In this document: one piece after another, positions 50,805-62,884 of the stretch | Layout of the letters: every line of letters starts with the position of its first letter | Numbering within the stretch: position 1 is the stretch's first letter | NCBI GenBank assembly: GCA_014773175.1 | Contig: VXCM01000460.1 | Location: forward strand, 261,170-325,169 | From: Lucifuga dentata | Lineage: Eukaryota > Chordata > Actinopteri > Ophidiiformes > Bythitidae | Length of the DNA: 64,000 bases | Direction of reading: 5' to 3' | The notes under the pieces: model-generated | Databases searched by the model: none | Seen by the model: only the letters and a program-made list of their open reading frames with translations | What the model was told of the DNA's origin: nothing | Made by a program: the position numbers and the translations under genes

Positions 50805-51121
50805 TGTGTGTTGTGCAGTTACTCTGTGTATGCTGATGTTTTTTTAAACACATCATTAAAGTTATCTTTAGATGCCTATATAGGTCAAATGTTGTAAATT
50901 GCCTGCAATGTGAAGATGAATATCTGGGTAGTAAGAAAATGAATCCAGGTCAGCACCTGCGGCAAACCTATAAAACACAGTGTTACAGCTACAGAGAAGG
51001 AAAGATGCCTAGAGGCTGTGCGGTTTCACCATCATGTACTGTACATATAAGATGTTTATTGAATAAAGCCCCTATAAGTCATGTATTGTTCAAATGGGAG
51101 TATGAGTCATATTACACCAGG

Positions 51122-51799
51122 CCAGTGGTTCCCAATCCTGCTCCTATGTCTCTCCCTGCTCTCTCACACTTAATGCACTTGTTCACTAAGAGATAATGCC
51201 TCTCAGATCTTGATTAGCTAAAACACCAACTAATCAGGTGTGGGAGCTCCACAACACTGTAAGGTGTCTCATTTGTCATTTTGGGGGTCAAAAAGGGTGC
51301 TCACCAGCGCCACCCTTGATGTGATCTTGAGTGAAATCTCTTTCTTGCAATGCAGGCTCCACAGTGATCTAAAATCCATAATCTTTGCCATCTTGGCTGT
51401 GACCAATAATAGTGGACCAAATCAAGAAGCAGTATGGGGAACAGAACAAGCCAATAGAAATGAAAATATTCTGCAGATGAAAATAATTTTGTTCAGCTAT
51501 TAATATGTTAATATGTGACATGCATTTAGGTAATAAATAGGCTTTGTTATGTGAACCTAAGGTTAGCTAGCAAGCTCACCAGTTTTAAAAAAGTTTATTG
51601 CATTGAAAAGAAAAACAACCTTAAGTAACATTTTGGTTTAGTTACATCAAGATTTCCATGCCAGTTTTAGTCAGTGCACCATCATGTACCTGAGTTCTAA
51701 GGATTGCATTTTCTCCTATCATCAAACACTGGACTCGGAGGAAAACTATAAAGGCTTAGAATGCCACTTGGGAAGAGGAGCAGAGTTAAGAACCACTAG
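51122..51799. mobile_element. Foldback element, family D (copy 2), between c8a and c8b
   Basis: The left end CAGTGGTTCCCAATCCTGCTCC is an imperfect inverted repeat of the right end GAGCAGAGTTAAGAACCACTA. Inner sequence CTTGATTAGCTAAAACACC resembles copy 1 at 31170-31377. Confidence 0.6.
51594..51599 (-). other. c8b: Candidate polyadenylation signal of c8b
   Basis: AATAAA on the minus strand about 300 bp past the c8b stop. It falls inside the family D transposon relic. No closer canonical AATAAA or ATTAAA was seen between 51600 and 51899. Confidence 0.5.
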
Positions 51800-51899
51800 A
51801 CTAGGACGTCAAAATACAAAAGACACCGGAGACTTTTCTTTTGTTTTCAAGGCAGTGCAGCTTTATGTTAAGTTGGCATCAAAAATGCAAAACAGATTT

Positions 51900-54800
51900 T
51901 TAAAAGCATTGCGTCGACTCTTGCTGCAGTCCTTTGCATGCCATTCCTCCATTGCTGGGTGCAGGGTTGTTACACTGGCGACTCCTCATCATCCTTCCTC
52001 CACTGCAGGAGGACCATGCGCCCCAGCAGCTCCAACTGCCATCAATGGCTATGTCTGTCAGGAAGGATCATATAGCTCATTATTTCAATATCTCAGCAAA
52101 ACTAAGCTACAAAAGTACTGAAGTCATTTAAATGAAGAGCAGCATATGAAACAAGCAGGCAGAATAAAACAATGAAAGAGTCTGAAAATGAAAAACAAAG
52201 ATAAAATGTTCTCTTGTGTGCAGTATTTTGTATCTCTAGAGCAAACCTTTTGGCCTATTAGTGATCTCACAACCTCGCCCACTGTAACCAAGAGGGCACA
52301 CGCAGTCACACCTGGTGCCTGTTAAGAGGAAGAAGATATTTCCATCATCATCATTATCACAACAATTTAACAATCATTACAATATATAGACTATACTCTA
52401 AATTTTCAGGTTGGCATCAAACCAAAATAATAAGCAACTTTGGGAGGAAGGGAAGAGCAATGCAATTGATTTACTATGAAAAAGTGATTAACATGGGACT
52501 GTTAAATACTCAGTCCTGAACCAAAATCCTCTGAGGTACTTTACCTCTTAGAACGGCCACTCCATTGTTGCGACAGGGAGCACATTGACATGAGCTGGCC
52601 TCCTCCAGGTACTCTGACAGGGCTCTCTTCAGGTTTCTCTTCAGGATGTTGTCATGGGCGAAGTCTCTTGGGGTCACCAGCTCATACAGTGGCTGTGTCT
52701 AACGAGCAAGGTACATATTTAATAGCCATTAAAAAAACAAGGGTGTTGTTACTACTTGAATCCAATTACTTCTTGGATGGAGCGTTTTGGATGGATTACC
52801 CTGAATGTAGAAATCCGACCCTGTTGTAACAAAGCAGTCTACCACTGAGGCTAGAAATGAGCTGAGTTATTCTGGCAGACATGACATTTGGAAATCTCTG
52901 CTGTTTATTCTCCAGCGTGCTTTTGATTAACCCAGCTGTACTTTGCCCATTTGTATTCTTGCCAGTGCTGGTAACAACTACTGGCGAGCTCTCTTGTAAT
53001 GTGTCTGCATCAATTGATCAGGTCAAATTCTATGTCCATTATATCAGCTAAAGCTGAAAATTAAATAAAATCTGGATATGATGAGCATGACCCCAGAGTA
53101 AGAATGACATTATCCACGCGTGAGATGGAGAAGGATATAGGACAGACAACATCAAATTTGTGTCAAAAGGGATGGTGGGAGACAATAAAACAAGGCCTCT
53201 GCACTCCAAGGCCTCTGCCAGGGCCAAATCCTACTCTTCTTCCTCTGGACATTATCTACAGTATCTGTTCCCCAACTTTAATCCAAATCCATCCATAAGT
53301 TTTGGAGATATCATGCTAACAAAAAGACAGAGACGAATAAACAAACACTGGTAATCCCATAACCTCCTTGACAGAGGTAATGAGAGATTTTTAAGCAATG
53401 ATAAAAATGGAACAGCAAGAAACTTTAAAAAGTTGACAGAAAAAGACAGAAAGAGTGAGAAAATGGGCAAAATGTAAGAATGGAGAAAAGACAGAGGATC
53501 TCTCACCGTTCTGCGAATGAAGTCAGGGTTGTAACGCACAGACTCGCCCCAAAGCTTCATCAGCTGTGGAGTGGGAAGCTTCTTGGACACGAGTGCACTG
53601 ACAGATTCACTGTTGCCTCCTCGTACCTCAGCCACAAAGTCCTCCACCACGCTGCCATTCACTGAGTCAACTGCAGAGACGAGACCAGCGACCACCATCG
53701 GTATCTATGCATTATCAAAACTTACTAAACAAGCTGGAAGCCTGTATAGTATTTCACCCCCCTTCTAATTTGGAATAAATAGACTTGATGCACATTCACA
53801 AAACAGGCTACATATTCCACAAGTTAAAGGGCCATACAGATGATTTTGCATGTTTGAGACCAATATAACCAGCATACAGTACATGTTATGTTACTGGCAA
53901 CCATTTCCCAAAACATACTACTGTAGTGGTAAATATTAGAATTGTTTTTCCTACCTTCCAAACTGCCAGGTTTGGCAGTTTGAGTTCACTTGTCCTGCAC
54001 CTGGGTTGAGTTCATTCCAGTGCACTATTAAAATCAAGTTGTAGAGACTTTAAATGTGCTTCAGATAAATAATCCGTCACAATGAACATGACGTCTATTA
54101 AATTATTGTCAAAATAACTTTATTTAAATGGTCCAACATAGAGCTACATGAAAGAAAATGTATGTCTCCACCAGGGTAATATAGTCCCAGGAAAGGACGC
54201 TTTCACTAAGAAATTAGAAAGATTATCCCTTCTGCATTTGACCGTATATGTTTTCAGGTGAAACGACGTTGAATTTTAAGGTGGGTATATCACCTGAACA
54301 TTTGATTTTTGAAAGATTAGGGGATTTGGCAGAATAGCAAGAAAACTAAAATACATTTTAATGTTGTGGAAAATTGTTGTCACTTATGCAACATGTATGA
54401 GGGTAGTATTTATTGGGCTTAAACATGCAAAATCACTGGTGTGGTCCTTTATGTCTGACACTAGAAGAATGGCATTTAGTTTCTGAGCTCAGCATACATA
54501 GACTGAACTACAAAGCACCTGAAAAGTGAATGCTGCAGTAGTGGTTAATTATTTTAATAACCTGATCTCAAGTTGTAATTCCATTTAAACTTAATTCAGT
54601 AAGTACATGTAATCTATCTATGTAGTGTCCAGCTACACTAAAATATCAGTGTTTAAGCACTTTAAAGGCAAAGGAAGCTCACCTCCCATCTCATTCAGCA
54701 GCCCATTACAGGATCCACCCTGGACTCCCGCTGATACATAGACACCATATATGTTAGCACCGACCCGGAGGCCTGCCTGTACACAGGACTTGTAGTCCTC

Positions 54801-57800
54801 CAAAGAATAATCTAGAAAAAAAAAATCCCAGTGAGTGATTACCATGCCTTTTCTGAACATTTACCAAAATTGCTGATAGTGATACAAACAAGAACAGATA
54901 CTGTAAATCATGTCTCTTTCATTGCTATCTCACACATAGAGTGAATTTAAAATGGGAATGAAAAATTTGAATTCATTCATGAAAATGATCCTTTATTGTC
55001 TGCCTTAAAAATGGATAAAGGAAAACTATGGAACAATGATTTTTGATCAGAAAGGATCTGTTTCAGGTAAAGTCTGCACATACATATGTCTAACCACACA
55101 CAAAAGAATTTCAGATATTAATATATTAAACATCTGATCAGAATAAGGAGCTTTCTTGCAGCATCTTTTAAATGGAGCAACTTAAATGAAACAAGTCTTT
55201 ATTTTACTGGGGAACCTCAAGGATTGTAGTTGGGACGAAAAGCTGTATTATATTTATATTTTACCTGTCTTTTCAAGCTTTTCCTTGTTTAGAATGATGG
55301 TGTGCTCATACTCTCCTCCCAGGGCGGCCTCCGTGATGTAGTGGGTTCCGTAATCTCTGTAGATTTGTCTATATTCCCCGTAAACGTAAGCCTGAGGCAA
55401 GGAGCGCAGGCGCTTCAGGAACTCAGGGTGAAGCATCAAATTGTCTGACTTCAATACGTACTGAGCCAACTCCAGCTCTGCTTTGGCTCTCACAAAGCTG
55501 TTGGTCTGTGGAGATGATTAGAGAGAGGCAGGTGAAGATTACGTGGTTAGTTTTAGTCCAGTTTAAGATTAGAGAGGGGATTTTAAATGGATTGTGGGTT
55601 TGTAGCAGTTCTCGATGTTGTGCCAAAGTGGTGGTTCGTTTTATGAAAAATCTTGGTGCAACAGTAGATTGTGTAGATTGCTGGGGAAAACTCATCTCAC
55701 CTTACCAGAGGCTCTGCGAAGCTTCTGAACTGACTTGGAGTATTTGGCATTATTGAAGTTGTATCCAAATTCAAATAAACCTGGAATGGCAAAGCCAAAG
55801 GAAACGACGGTTTTGCTCCAGCGCTCTTTCAGCGTGTAGTCCATGAAGTCAGAGTACGACTCAAAAGACTTCAGGGTAAAATCATACGAGCCTCTCGTCT
55901 GTGGATAGATGGAAAGGAAAATTAAACAGTTAACAAGCAGGATAAGTCAAATATATTACAAAAGAGTAGTTTTTATATAGTTTGCAGTACATTTCACACT
56001 ATAATTAGACCTTGTGAAATAGTTTTATGAGACAGCCATGACCATGATTTAAACCTCTTGAGTTTAAAGTCATTTTTGCAGTTTTGCTTTTAATTGAATT
56101 TGGCTTTCATTTGATACCTGCACTACAAAAGCTTCTTTACAAGACATAAGGACAAATTTTGGCTTGTGAAAATCTTGACATTTCTGCCAAATCTGTAAAC
56201 AACAAACAAGGCAGGTTTTGAGTGTGAAAGGTCTCAATGAAGTAGAAAATCAAGAACTTTCTAGAATCAGTCATTTCAATGAGCATTTCTGCTAAGCCTG
56301 TAAATGACAGATGGTGGTGAGTTTTTATTTTATTTCCTTTTTTTTTTTTTTTTNTTTTTTTTTTTTTTTAGCAATCTTTTTTTTTATAAAGATTTGTGTA
56401 TTTTAGTTTTCTACAATTAAAAACATTTGTAAAAATAAGTTAAAAACACGAATGCAATGTGAATCCACAGCCCTTTTCTTGATAACTCAAATTCAGAGGG
56501 TCAATCTATCTTTAAAATAATCCTAATTTATATTGTTTACCCCAGGGAACAATTTATTATATGTTAAAATATGCCTTAAAGATGAGGCTCGAAAATCAGT
56601 ATTCAATGCACAAAAAAGGTTTACTGTTGCCAGTTTCACCTGTAGTGTGTACTGTTGCAAGTTGTAAGGCTTCCTGAACCTTATGTCCTGGATGTAATGC
56701 GGCAAGCAGCTGCCAGCATAGTATCTGTTATCAAGCACGACTCCCTCCAGGTTACTGTTCAAGATGTTGATTCTAAAAGAAGAGGAAGTATCAGCCAGCA
56801 AACAGTGAGCAGATTCATTTAAGACGAGGATTGTGTGTAAATATTCCCAAATATGGTATCTTAGAATCATAGCTCAGACTTCTAGGAATGTGGATTACCC
56901 TTTGGCGAGGTTCTCGACTCCCCAGTACTCTTCGGCCTCCTGCCTGCAGGCCTTGTGAACGTTCCTGCAGCCCACTTCATCTGACATGTCCCCGCACTCA
57001 TCCTCCCCATTGCACTGCAGAGGTCGAGGAATGCAGCGACCTGAAAACAGAGAAAACACCGGTTCATTTACAAAACACCATCAAATGTCACCTGAGATTC
57101 ATCATTCAAAATCTCTCAAACATTCCATATTCAGGCTAAGAAAAGTGTCATCATTTGAGAATAAAACTCTTTCAATGCATGCCAGTTGGTGGGAGATTTC
57201 TAAACCAGAATGAAGAAATGAAGAAATGGCATCACTTGTAGCTGTTGAGGTGAGTGTAGGTAGAAGGTAGCACACCTGTTTGGGTGCAGAGGAATCCCTC
57301 ACACAGAGGAATGCTGTCGCAGGTATAGCGGGCTGGAACATTGCAGGGTTCCTCCTCCCTGCCCTGAAAATTGCACGGCTCCCCTCCGAACTGAGACGGC
57401 TGGGTGAGTTTAGCGTATCGATACTGGATGGGTGAAGGAGNCCTCCTCCCTGCCCTGAAAATTGCATGGCTCCCCTCCGAACTGAGACGGCTGGGTGAGT
57501 TTAGCGTATCGATACTGGATGGGTGAAGGAGACAAACACACGGACAGTCAGAAAACACAGAGGAGGTCTTGTTACCACCTTATAAAGGTTGTGGAAGTGT
57601 ATCAAACAAACAAACAAAAAAAAACCCCTACCCTCTGGGAATTACAATAATCAGAATCACATTAGTTGTGTGTTTTCACTTTATGTCAAGGTTAAAAATC
57701 TGCCTATGTAAATTATATACAATTGAGTACGAAAGTCGTAAATTGAGTAGTGAAAACTGAAATACCAGTGGTACTACTACGTTGTACCACAAGGGTCATA

Positions 57801-58929
57801 AAGTTGAATGCCTCAGACTTTTCATTATTTCTCAGTCAAAGCTGTAAAACAGGATAAGAATTACTTTGGATAATATATCTAAAATTATCTATATATCTAA
57901 AATATATCTAAAACTAATGTCATTGTGAAGTAGTTGACATGGGCTTGACTTCTTTCTTTTGCAGTTCCCGGTCTGATGCTGCTGGCCAATCAGAGCAGAG
58001 CGAGCTGTTTGGAAAGGGGCCTTAAAGAGACACTACCTAAAACTGCTTGTTATCACTCAGTGTGCCCAGCAGTGCTGTAACAAGAGACAATACAAGTGGC
58101 TCAACATGTTTATTGCATATTAAAGGTTTTAAAACAGATTAAATGAATATAAGATCATGGAAATGTAATATAAAATGAGCTCTTTAAGAAGCTGGTAACA
58201 AACCTCAGTTTGAGTTTTGGTATCTCATGATTAAAATTTACATGCTTTTCCATCTTAGCATGAATAAAACCATGGAAATGATGAAAAATAGTAAACGGCA
58301 TGAAAAAAGCTGTAATTTTTAAACAAAAGCAGCACAAAATATCAGCAACAGTTTCAGTCCATCTTAAAAACAACAATATCAGTTGATCACTGCTCTCCAC
58401 TTCAGGCCGACATCCGACTCACCCTCTTTTTCTGACAAGTGTCGCAGCGTGACCAGGAGCTCCACTCTAATAAAACACAGTCCACTGGATGAACTACCAC
58501 CTGATCACCCACTGAGCGAGCCTCACGGACACCAGGCTCTTCATTACTAGCCGCTATGATGGCGACTTTACTGTAACTTCAATGAAAATGAAAACAAACA
58601 AAAACAGACATAATTTCTTCACTTTAAAAATGAATGTCTTCAGGTTTCTAGCAGATCTCAGGGTGAAATGTGAAATCAGTCATGCTTAAGCTACAATTTG
58701 TACACTGTTCAAACATGTTTTTGCACAAGTATGTTACAACCTACCCTGAAATGAAATTAAGTGCAAAAGTATCAAAGTAACAAACTGACAAGAGACAAAT
58801 TTTAAAAAAAGCATTAATCACTTTAAACAGAAAAATAAAAACCTACCTCAGCAGCACTAAACCCAAAGTAACATGGAGGAGACAGGAATGCAAGCTTAGT
58901 GCACTCTTCCATATCACTACAGAAGGCAT
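51900..58929 (-). CDS. c8b: Complement component C8 beta chain
   Basis: MACPF subunit that binds C5b-7 and recruits C8 alpha-gamma in the membrane attack complex. Minus-strand exons: 58847-58929, 58423-58570, 57276-57423, 56899-57040, 56640-56772, 55701-55898, 55265-55505, 54683-54811, 53507-53670, 52545-52698, 52247-52318, 51900-52054; 1767 nt, 588 codons (human 591). Order: signal peptide (1 to about 30), TSP1 (about 57-112), LDL-receptor class A (about 117-153, [16 protein letters not shown]), MACPF (about 155-490, with DYGTHY at 335-340), EGF-like (about 500-531), TSP1 (about 541-588). [16 protein letters not shown] closely follows human C8B. Exon 3 is partly duplicated at an assembly join. 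The exon 11 donor (GTTTGC) is weak but its phase fits exon 12. Confidence 0.95.
53160..53345. mobile_element. Possible retroposon tail
   Basis: Contains ATCCATAAGTTTTGGAGATATC then GCTAACAAAAAGACAGAGACGAATAAACAAAC, like the 3' tail of a widespread fish LINE/SINE type. It lies in c8b intron 9. Class uncertain. Confidence 0.4.
53824..54451. mobile_element. TTAA-bounded MITE, family A (copy 5)
   Basis: Left TTAA at 53824-53827 and the family's left terminus (AGGGCCATAC, then ATTTTGCATGTTTGAG). The right terminus GGTGTGGTCC is present, but its TTAA has decayed to TTTA. It lies in c8b intron 8. Confidence 0.7.
56056..56290. repeat. Dispersed repeat, family C (copy 2)
   Basis: Shares blocks with 20957-21160 (for example TTTTGGCTTGTGAAAATCTT and TTTCTGCCAAATCTGTA). 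It lies in c8b intron 5. Confidence 0.5.
57351..57531. repeat. 90-bp duplication around a single N, overlapping c8b exon 3
   Basis: Bases 57351-57440 (5' part of c8b exon 3 plus its acceptor) recur at 57442-57531 with one mismatch, a synonymous C/T difference, separated by one N at 57441. The outer copy lacks the rest of the exon. This is most likely an unmerged haplotype or contig overlap. Confidence 0.85.
57965..58145. mobile_element. Family B MITE fragment in c8b intron 2
   Basis: GGCCTTAAAGAGACACTACCTAAAACTGCTTG-like order and CACTCAGTGTGCCCAGCAGTGCTG match the reverse complement of the inner part of 15531-16060. Both ends are lost. Confidence 0.45.
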
Positions 58930-58986
58930 GGTGGTATATTATGACTGATGACGAACAAGGAGACGACGCTGCTCAGCTCTCTGTGT

Positions 58987-58988
<2 letters not shown>

Positions 58989-59045
<57 letters not shown>
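58989..59045. repeat. (CA)n microsatellite just upstream of c8b
   Basis: About 28 uninterrupted CA units, 60 bp upstream of the c8b start codon, so it lies in the 5' UTR or core promoter region. Confidence 0.95.
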
Positions 59046-59047
<2 letters not shown>

Positions 59048-60214
59048 ATCAATACTGTCCAGGGCATGAACTCATTGCTACATCAGACACAGAGGAGGAG
59101 CTGAATATAGATCTGCTGTGTTTAGTTAAATCTCTGAAAGTATTTACATCAAAAATGTAATCCAGAAACACATAAAGCATGTCTGCTATCAGATTTGCTC
59201 GGCAAAAAGTTAGAAAATTGCTTCCAAACTCTGAATCTGTTCAACATTTTACTTCATTGTTCAATATCTCAAACTTTTATGTACAACTTTCAGTTATTTG
59301 ATCAGGAAAACAATGTGATCAGATTTGACACTGGAGAAAAACAAGCACTTTGCAATAGCATAAATTCCGGTTACTGAGTCGTGTAGTCAAATAATTGTAG
59401 TCATGTTTGTGTACTTGTGACCTTTAAACTTGGTTCACCTTCACTGATGTGGATTTTACAGGATGACACAATCCCATGACTCATCATCAGTTTATGCTGC
59501 TGATACACTCACTGTCATAGTACAACTACTACCAATTATATTAGGATGTATCATCCTTTGCAGTAGTACAATCAGGTTAGGCCTGAATATTTTGGAGGCC
59601 CTATGCAGACTTTTGAATCTAGAATCTCCCTCCTTTTCTTGCCTTCTTTGCAGTAAATTCCAAACTGTTTGAAGTATGGGCTCAGGCATGTACATTCAGA
59701 AATAAAGATTGAGGCATCTTCTTTGAAGTTTATCATTTTTTTTCAGATGGATTTATTCCTAGCACCATCGCAATTTGTTTTAGTATCACTAAACCAAACT
59801 CTTGGTAGGGGGCCCTCCTTGTGGTCATAGGCCCCTAAGCAGTCGCTTGTAGATTAGGCCATTGAGGATAAGGCTGGCACTGAGTGCTAGCCTCAAAGGC
59901 AGAGTTTAAAAAACAAACAAACAAACAAACAAACAAACAAAAAAAAAACAAATATAAAACTGGCAAATAAAAAGAAAATGTTAAAATGGGCAAAAGAACA
60001 CAAATGGTAGTGAGTGGAGGACTGGAAAAGAGTATTATGGATGTGTGAGTTGAAGTTTGAGGTGTTTGGATCAAGGAGGAGAATAATGCGAGAATCAGAG
60101 TAAATGAAAAGATGCAGCAAGCATGGCAGAGGAAATGTTATGTAATGGGGCTGGTTTGGTGCTGGTAAAGTGGGAGATTTACACAGAGAGCAAGTAATAA
60201 TGAATGATTACCAG

Positions 60215-60757
60215 AATGGTTTCTACATTATGCCTTTCCCTGTGGTCTTCGCTTGACTGGTGCAAATTTCATCATGCAGCAGGACAACAATCCGAAGCAT
60301 AATTCTAAGCTTTGCAAAGCCTATTTGGTGAAGAAACAGGAAGCTGGAAGACTGTGTTTGGCAGATTGGCCTGCACAATTGGCAGATTTGAACATTATCA
60401 AGCTCTTGTGGGGTGAGCTTCACACAGAAAAATTACCTACAAGCCAGTCGCACCTCAGGAAGAGCAGGAAGATGTGGGTTGAAATTTCCCCTGAAATCTT
60501 CAAAATTGACAGCTAGAATGCCAAAGGTCTGCAAAACTGTAATTACTGCAAATAGAGGATAATTTGATGAATATTAAGTTTGAATAGAGCATGAATAGAA
60601 CAATTCTATCAAATAAAAAGAATGTTACACATTGTCAATAATTGCCACTGACAATTATTTCTGATCATTTTAATGCTACCTTGGTGAATAAAAGCATCAG
60701 TTTCTATCAATTAACTGAAAATGTCTGGGTGAGTCCAAACTTTTGAACGCTAGTGTA
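60215..60757 (+). pseudogene. Tc1/mariner transposase fossil
   Basis: The frame at 60253-60516 retains the C-terminal half of a Tc1-type transposase: QQDNNPKH, then WPAQLADLN and LLWGEL, including the region of the last catalytic acidic residue. The N-terminal domains are absent. CCAAACTTTTGAACGCTAGTGTA at about 60733-60757 resembles a Tc1 terminal inverted repeat. The left end was not found, so this is a truncated dead copy. Confidence 0.8.
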
Positions 60758-61332
60758 CATTAGGACTAAATTGTGTGAGGAGAGCAACCTCTGTTGGTTG
60801 CTTTTACAGTTGAGCTCATAGTAAAGATGTTTTTATACATTAATAGTATCAGGTAAAATTTAAATAATAATAATAATAAAAAAAAATCAAATAGAAAAGT
60901 GGGAATCACATGATATTTTATTTGTGGCTGAACAGTGGGATGGTACAGTGGGGAAGTAATAGATGTAAAAAAAAAAAAAAAAANGACAATTCTTGGTTCC
61001 ATAAATAAATTTTACAAAATACTTTGGACTATTTCTCATTTTTCTCACATGAACCAGGGTACAGTTACCATCTTCACTCCAAGTCTAGAAGTTAATAGCG
61101 ATATCTCCATTGTTTTCATGTATGAATTTGCCTTTTTTTTTTTTTTTTTNTTTTTTTTTTTTTTTTGGCAACCTTGATTCAGTGAAACAGCTCTACAATA
61201 TGTCCAAATGCTTTGTTACAACAATGACCAGTTTGCTGTGTACAACAACATGACAAGATAAACTAATGGGCAACAAAAACTAAAAACCTGGTAAGGCATA
61301 AAAATTTAATCTACAGTCTCTGAGTGTATGTG

Positions 61333-61338
61333 TTTATT
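61333..61338 (-). other. dab1: Possible distal polyadenylation signal of dab1
   Basis: AATAAA on the minus strand about 1.5 kb past the dab1 stop. It is assigned by position only. Confidence 0.25.
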
Positions 61339-62402
61339 AAGCCATAATATATGGGAACTGGCTTATTCATCTAATTTTCTCAAGAAATCAAATAAGGAGC
61401 ATTTGAAAGAAAATCATGAACAATTTTCAAACTGTAGACCATCTAAAACCAAAGATGTATAGGAAAATTATATCTGTAAGCTTTCAGAAGTGGCCCTATA
61501 TGTTATCTATTTTTCATGTTTCTTCCTTAAATTCTTTATCTGTCATGTTCGGGCTTTTGTTTTGAGTGACTACGTAAGAATGACTATGTAACACAGATTC
61601 ACAGTTCGTATATCACCAACCAAACAGAAACAAAGACATTTTCATAAAAACAAAATGGCTGCGGAGGCAAAACAAACATCCAGACGTCAAACATGGAGGT
61701 GCTGGTACGACGTTGCTGGGAGGAACACAGGAAGTTGGCATCCACGATGCAGAGAGCTTTCTTATGGCACAGAGGCTCAGATAAAGGGCGCAGGGAAGAT
61801 CTTATTTACAAAATAGATGTTTGGCAAATTTGATTTCAACATTGATGCCTCAAAGTCATTACAATATTTCTAATGACTCAGTGTCATCAACTAAGAATTC
61901 ACAGCTTATAAAATAAGAAAAAAAAATCATATTCTGATTTGTTTTAGCTGCAGAGATCAGTTTTGCTCACAGTCGAGTGCGCTGAATCACCATACAAAGT
62001 CTGTTCATGCAAATGGACAAATAGGTTCAGCGAAGTTATGAGAACACTTAGCAAATCCATCTGTTGTGTCTTTGCTGGTGGCAATTAACAAACTGAAGGT
62101 CAACTGCATTTAGGATGCTGCTCCTCTTTAAAGGTTTCCAAAAATAATTTGCATCACCAACGTCACTATGGCTGTTCCACTCATTAATCTGTTACAGGAG
62201 GGTCAGAGATCAAAGGTCACTTCCTGGTTGGTATTATTTGTTTGGACAATGAAGCCAAAGTCTGGTTTTCGCACAAAGGAATTTGTGTCCTCTTGAGGAA
62301 AGCAGATCCTAAGATATTCAGCTTATTACTTAAATTTCCTTTAAAGATTAAAAATACACAACACATCTGTGTAATCCAGCTGTGAGAGATGCTGATTCAC
62401 AG

Positions 62403-62468
62403 TCATCCACCTCTCTTCTTCTTCTCTTTCTGATGAGCTTCTGCCTTGGCCTTGAGAACTTCCATCCC
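62403..62468 (-). other. Unassigned exon-like frame downstream of dab1
   Basis: A TTTTTAG acceptor at the upper edge opens a 21-codon Lys/Ala/Glu-rich frame (MEVLKAKAEAHQKEKKKR inside it) ending in TGA. Its phase would allow joining to the dab1 exon at 63450-63562 in place of the normal last exon. It could be an alternative terminal exon, the 3' end of another gene, or chance. I do not recognise the peptide. Confidence 0.3.
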
Positions 62469-62797
62469 CTAAAAACAAAAAGAGCAAATCATGCAGCTGT
62501 ATTGTTGCAGCTATAAACCTGACCGCCAGGTGGCAACATTGTGCCTTCCTTATTCAGTAGGTAGTTGGATGAATCAAAGAAGCATAAAGGCAGAAATATT
62601 GAACTAAAACAAATGGAAGGAAACCGTACATTGGCAAGGAAAAGGGAGACACAAAATGAAAATCTAAGCCAATAAAGGAACACAAAACAGAGTTATGAAA
62701 ACATGAGAGAGGGCCTTGAGCAATGCAGATGAAAAGACCTGATATGCTAAAACATGAAGACATTTAAAAGATAATATGTGTAGATGAGAGACGAGAA

Positions 62798-62819
62798 GGA
62801 GGAGGAGGAGGAGGAGGAG
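62798..62819. repeat. Short (GGA)n run
   Basis: Seven GGA units, just beyond the dab1 stop codon, in the presumed 3' UTR. Confidence 0.8.
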
Positions 62820-62884
62820 AGACTGTGCAATAACAGGAAGAAGAACAGACAGAAGAAAAAAACCCACTCATTGTCTGTGGTTCT

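Noticed and set aside
59870..60120. Minus-strand Phe/Leu/Cys-rich frames suggesting membrane proteins
   Set aside because: They arise from an (AAAC)n run and A-rich flanks, with no splice or homology support.
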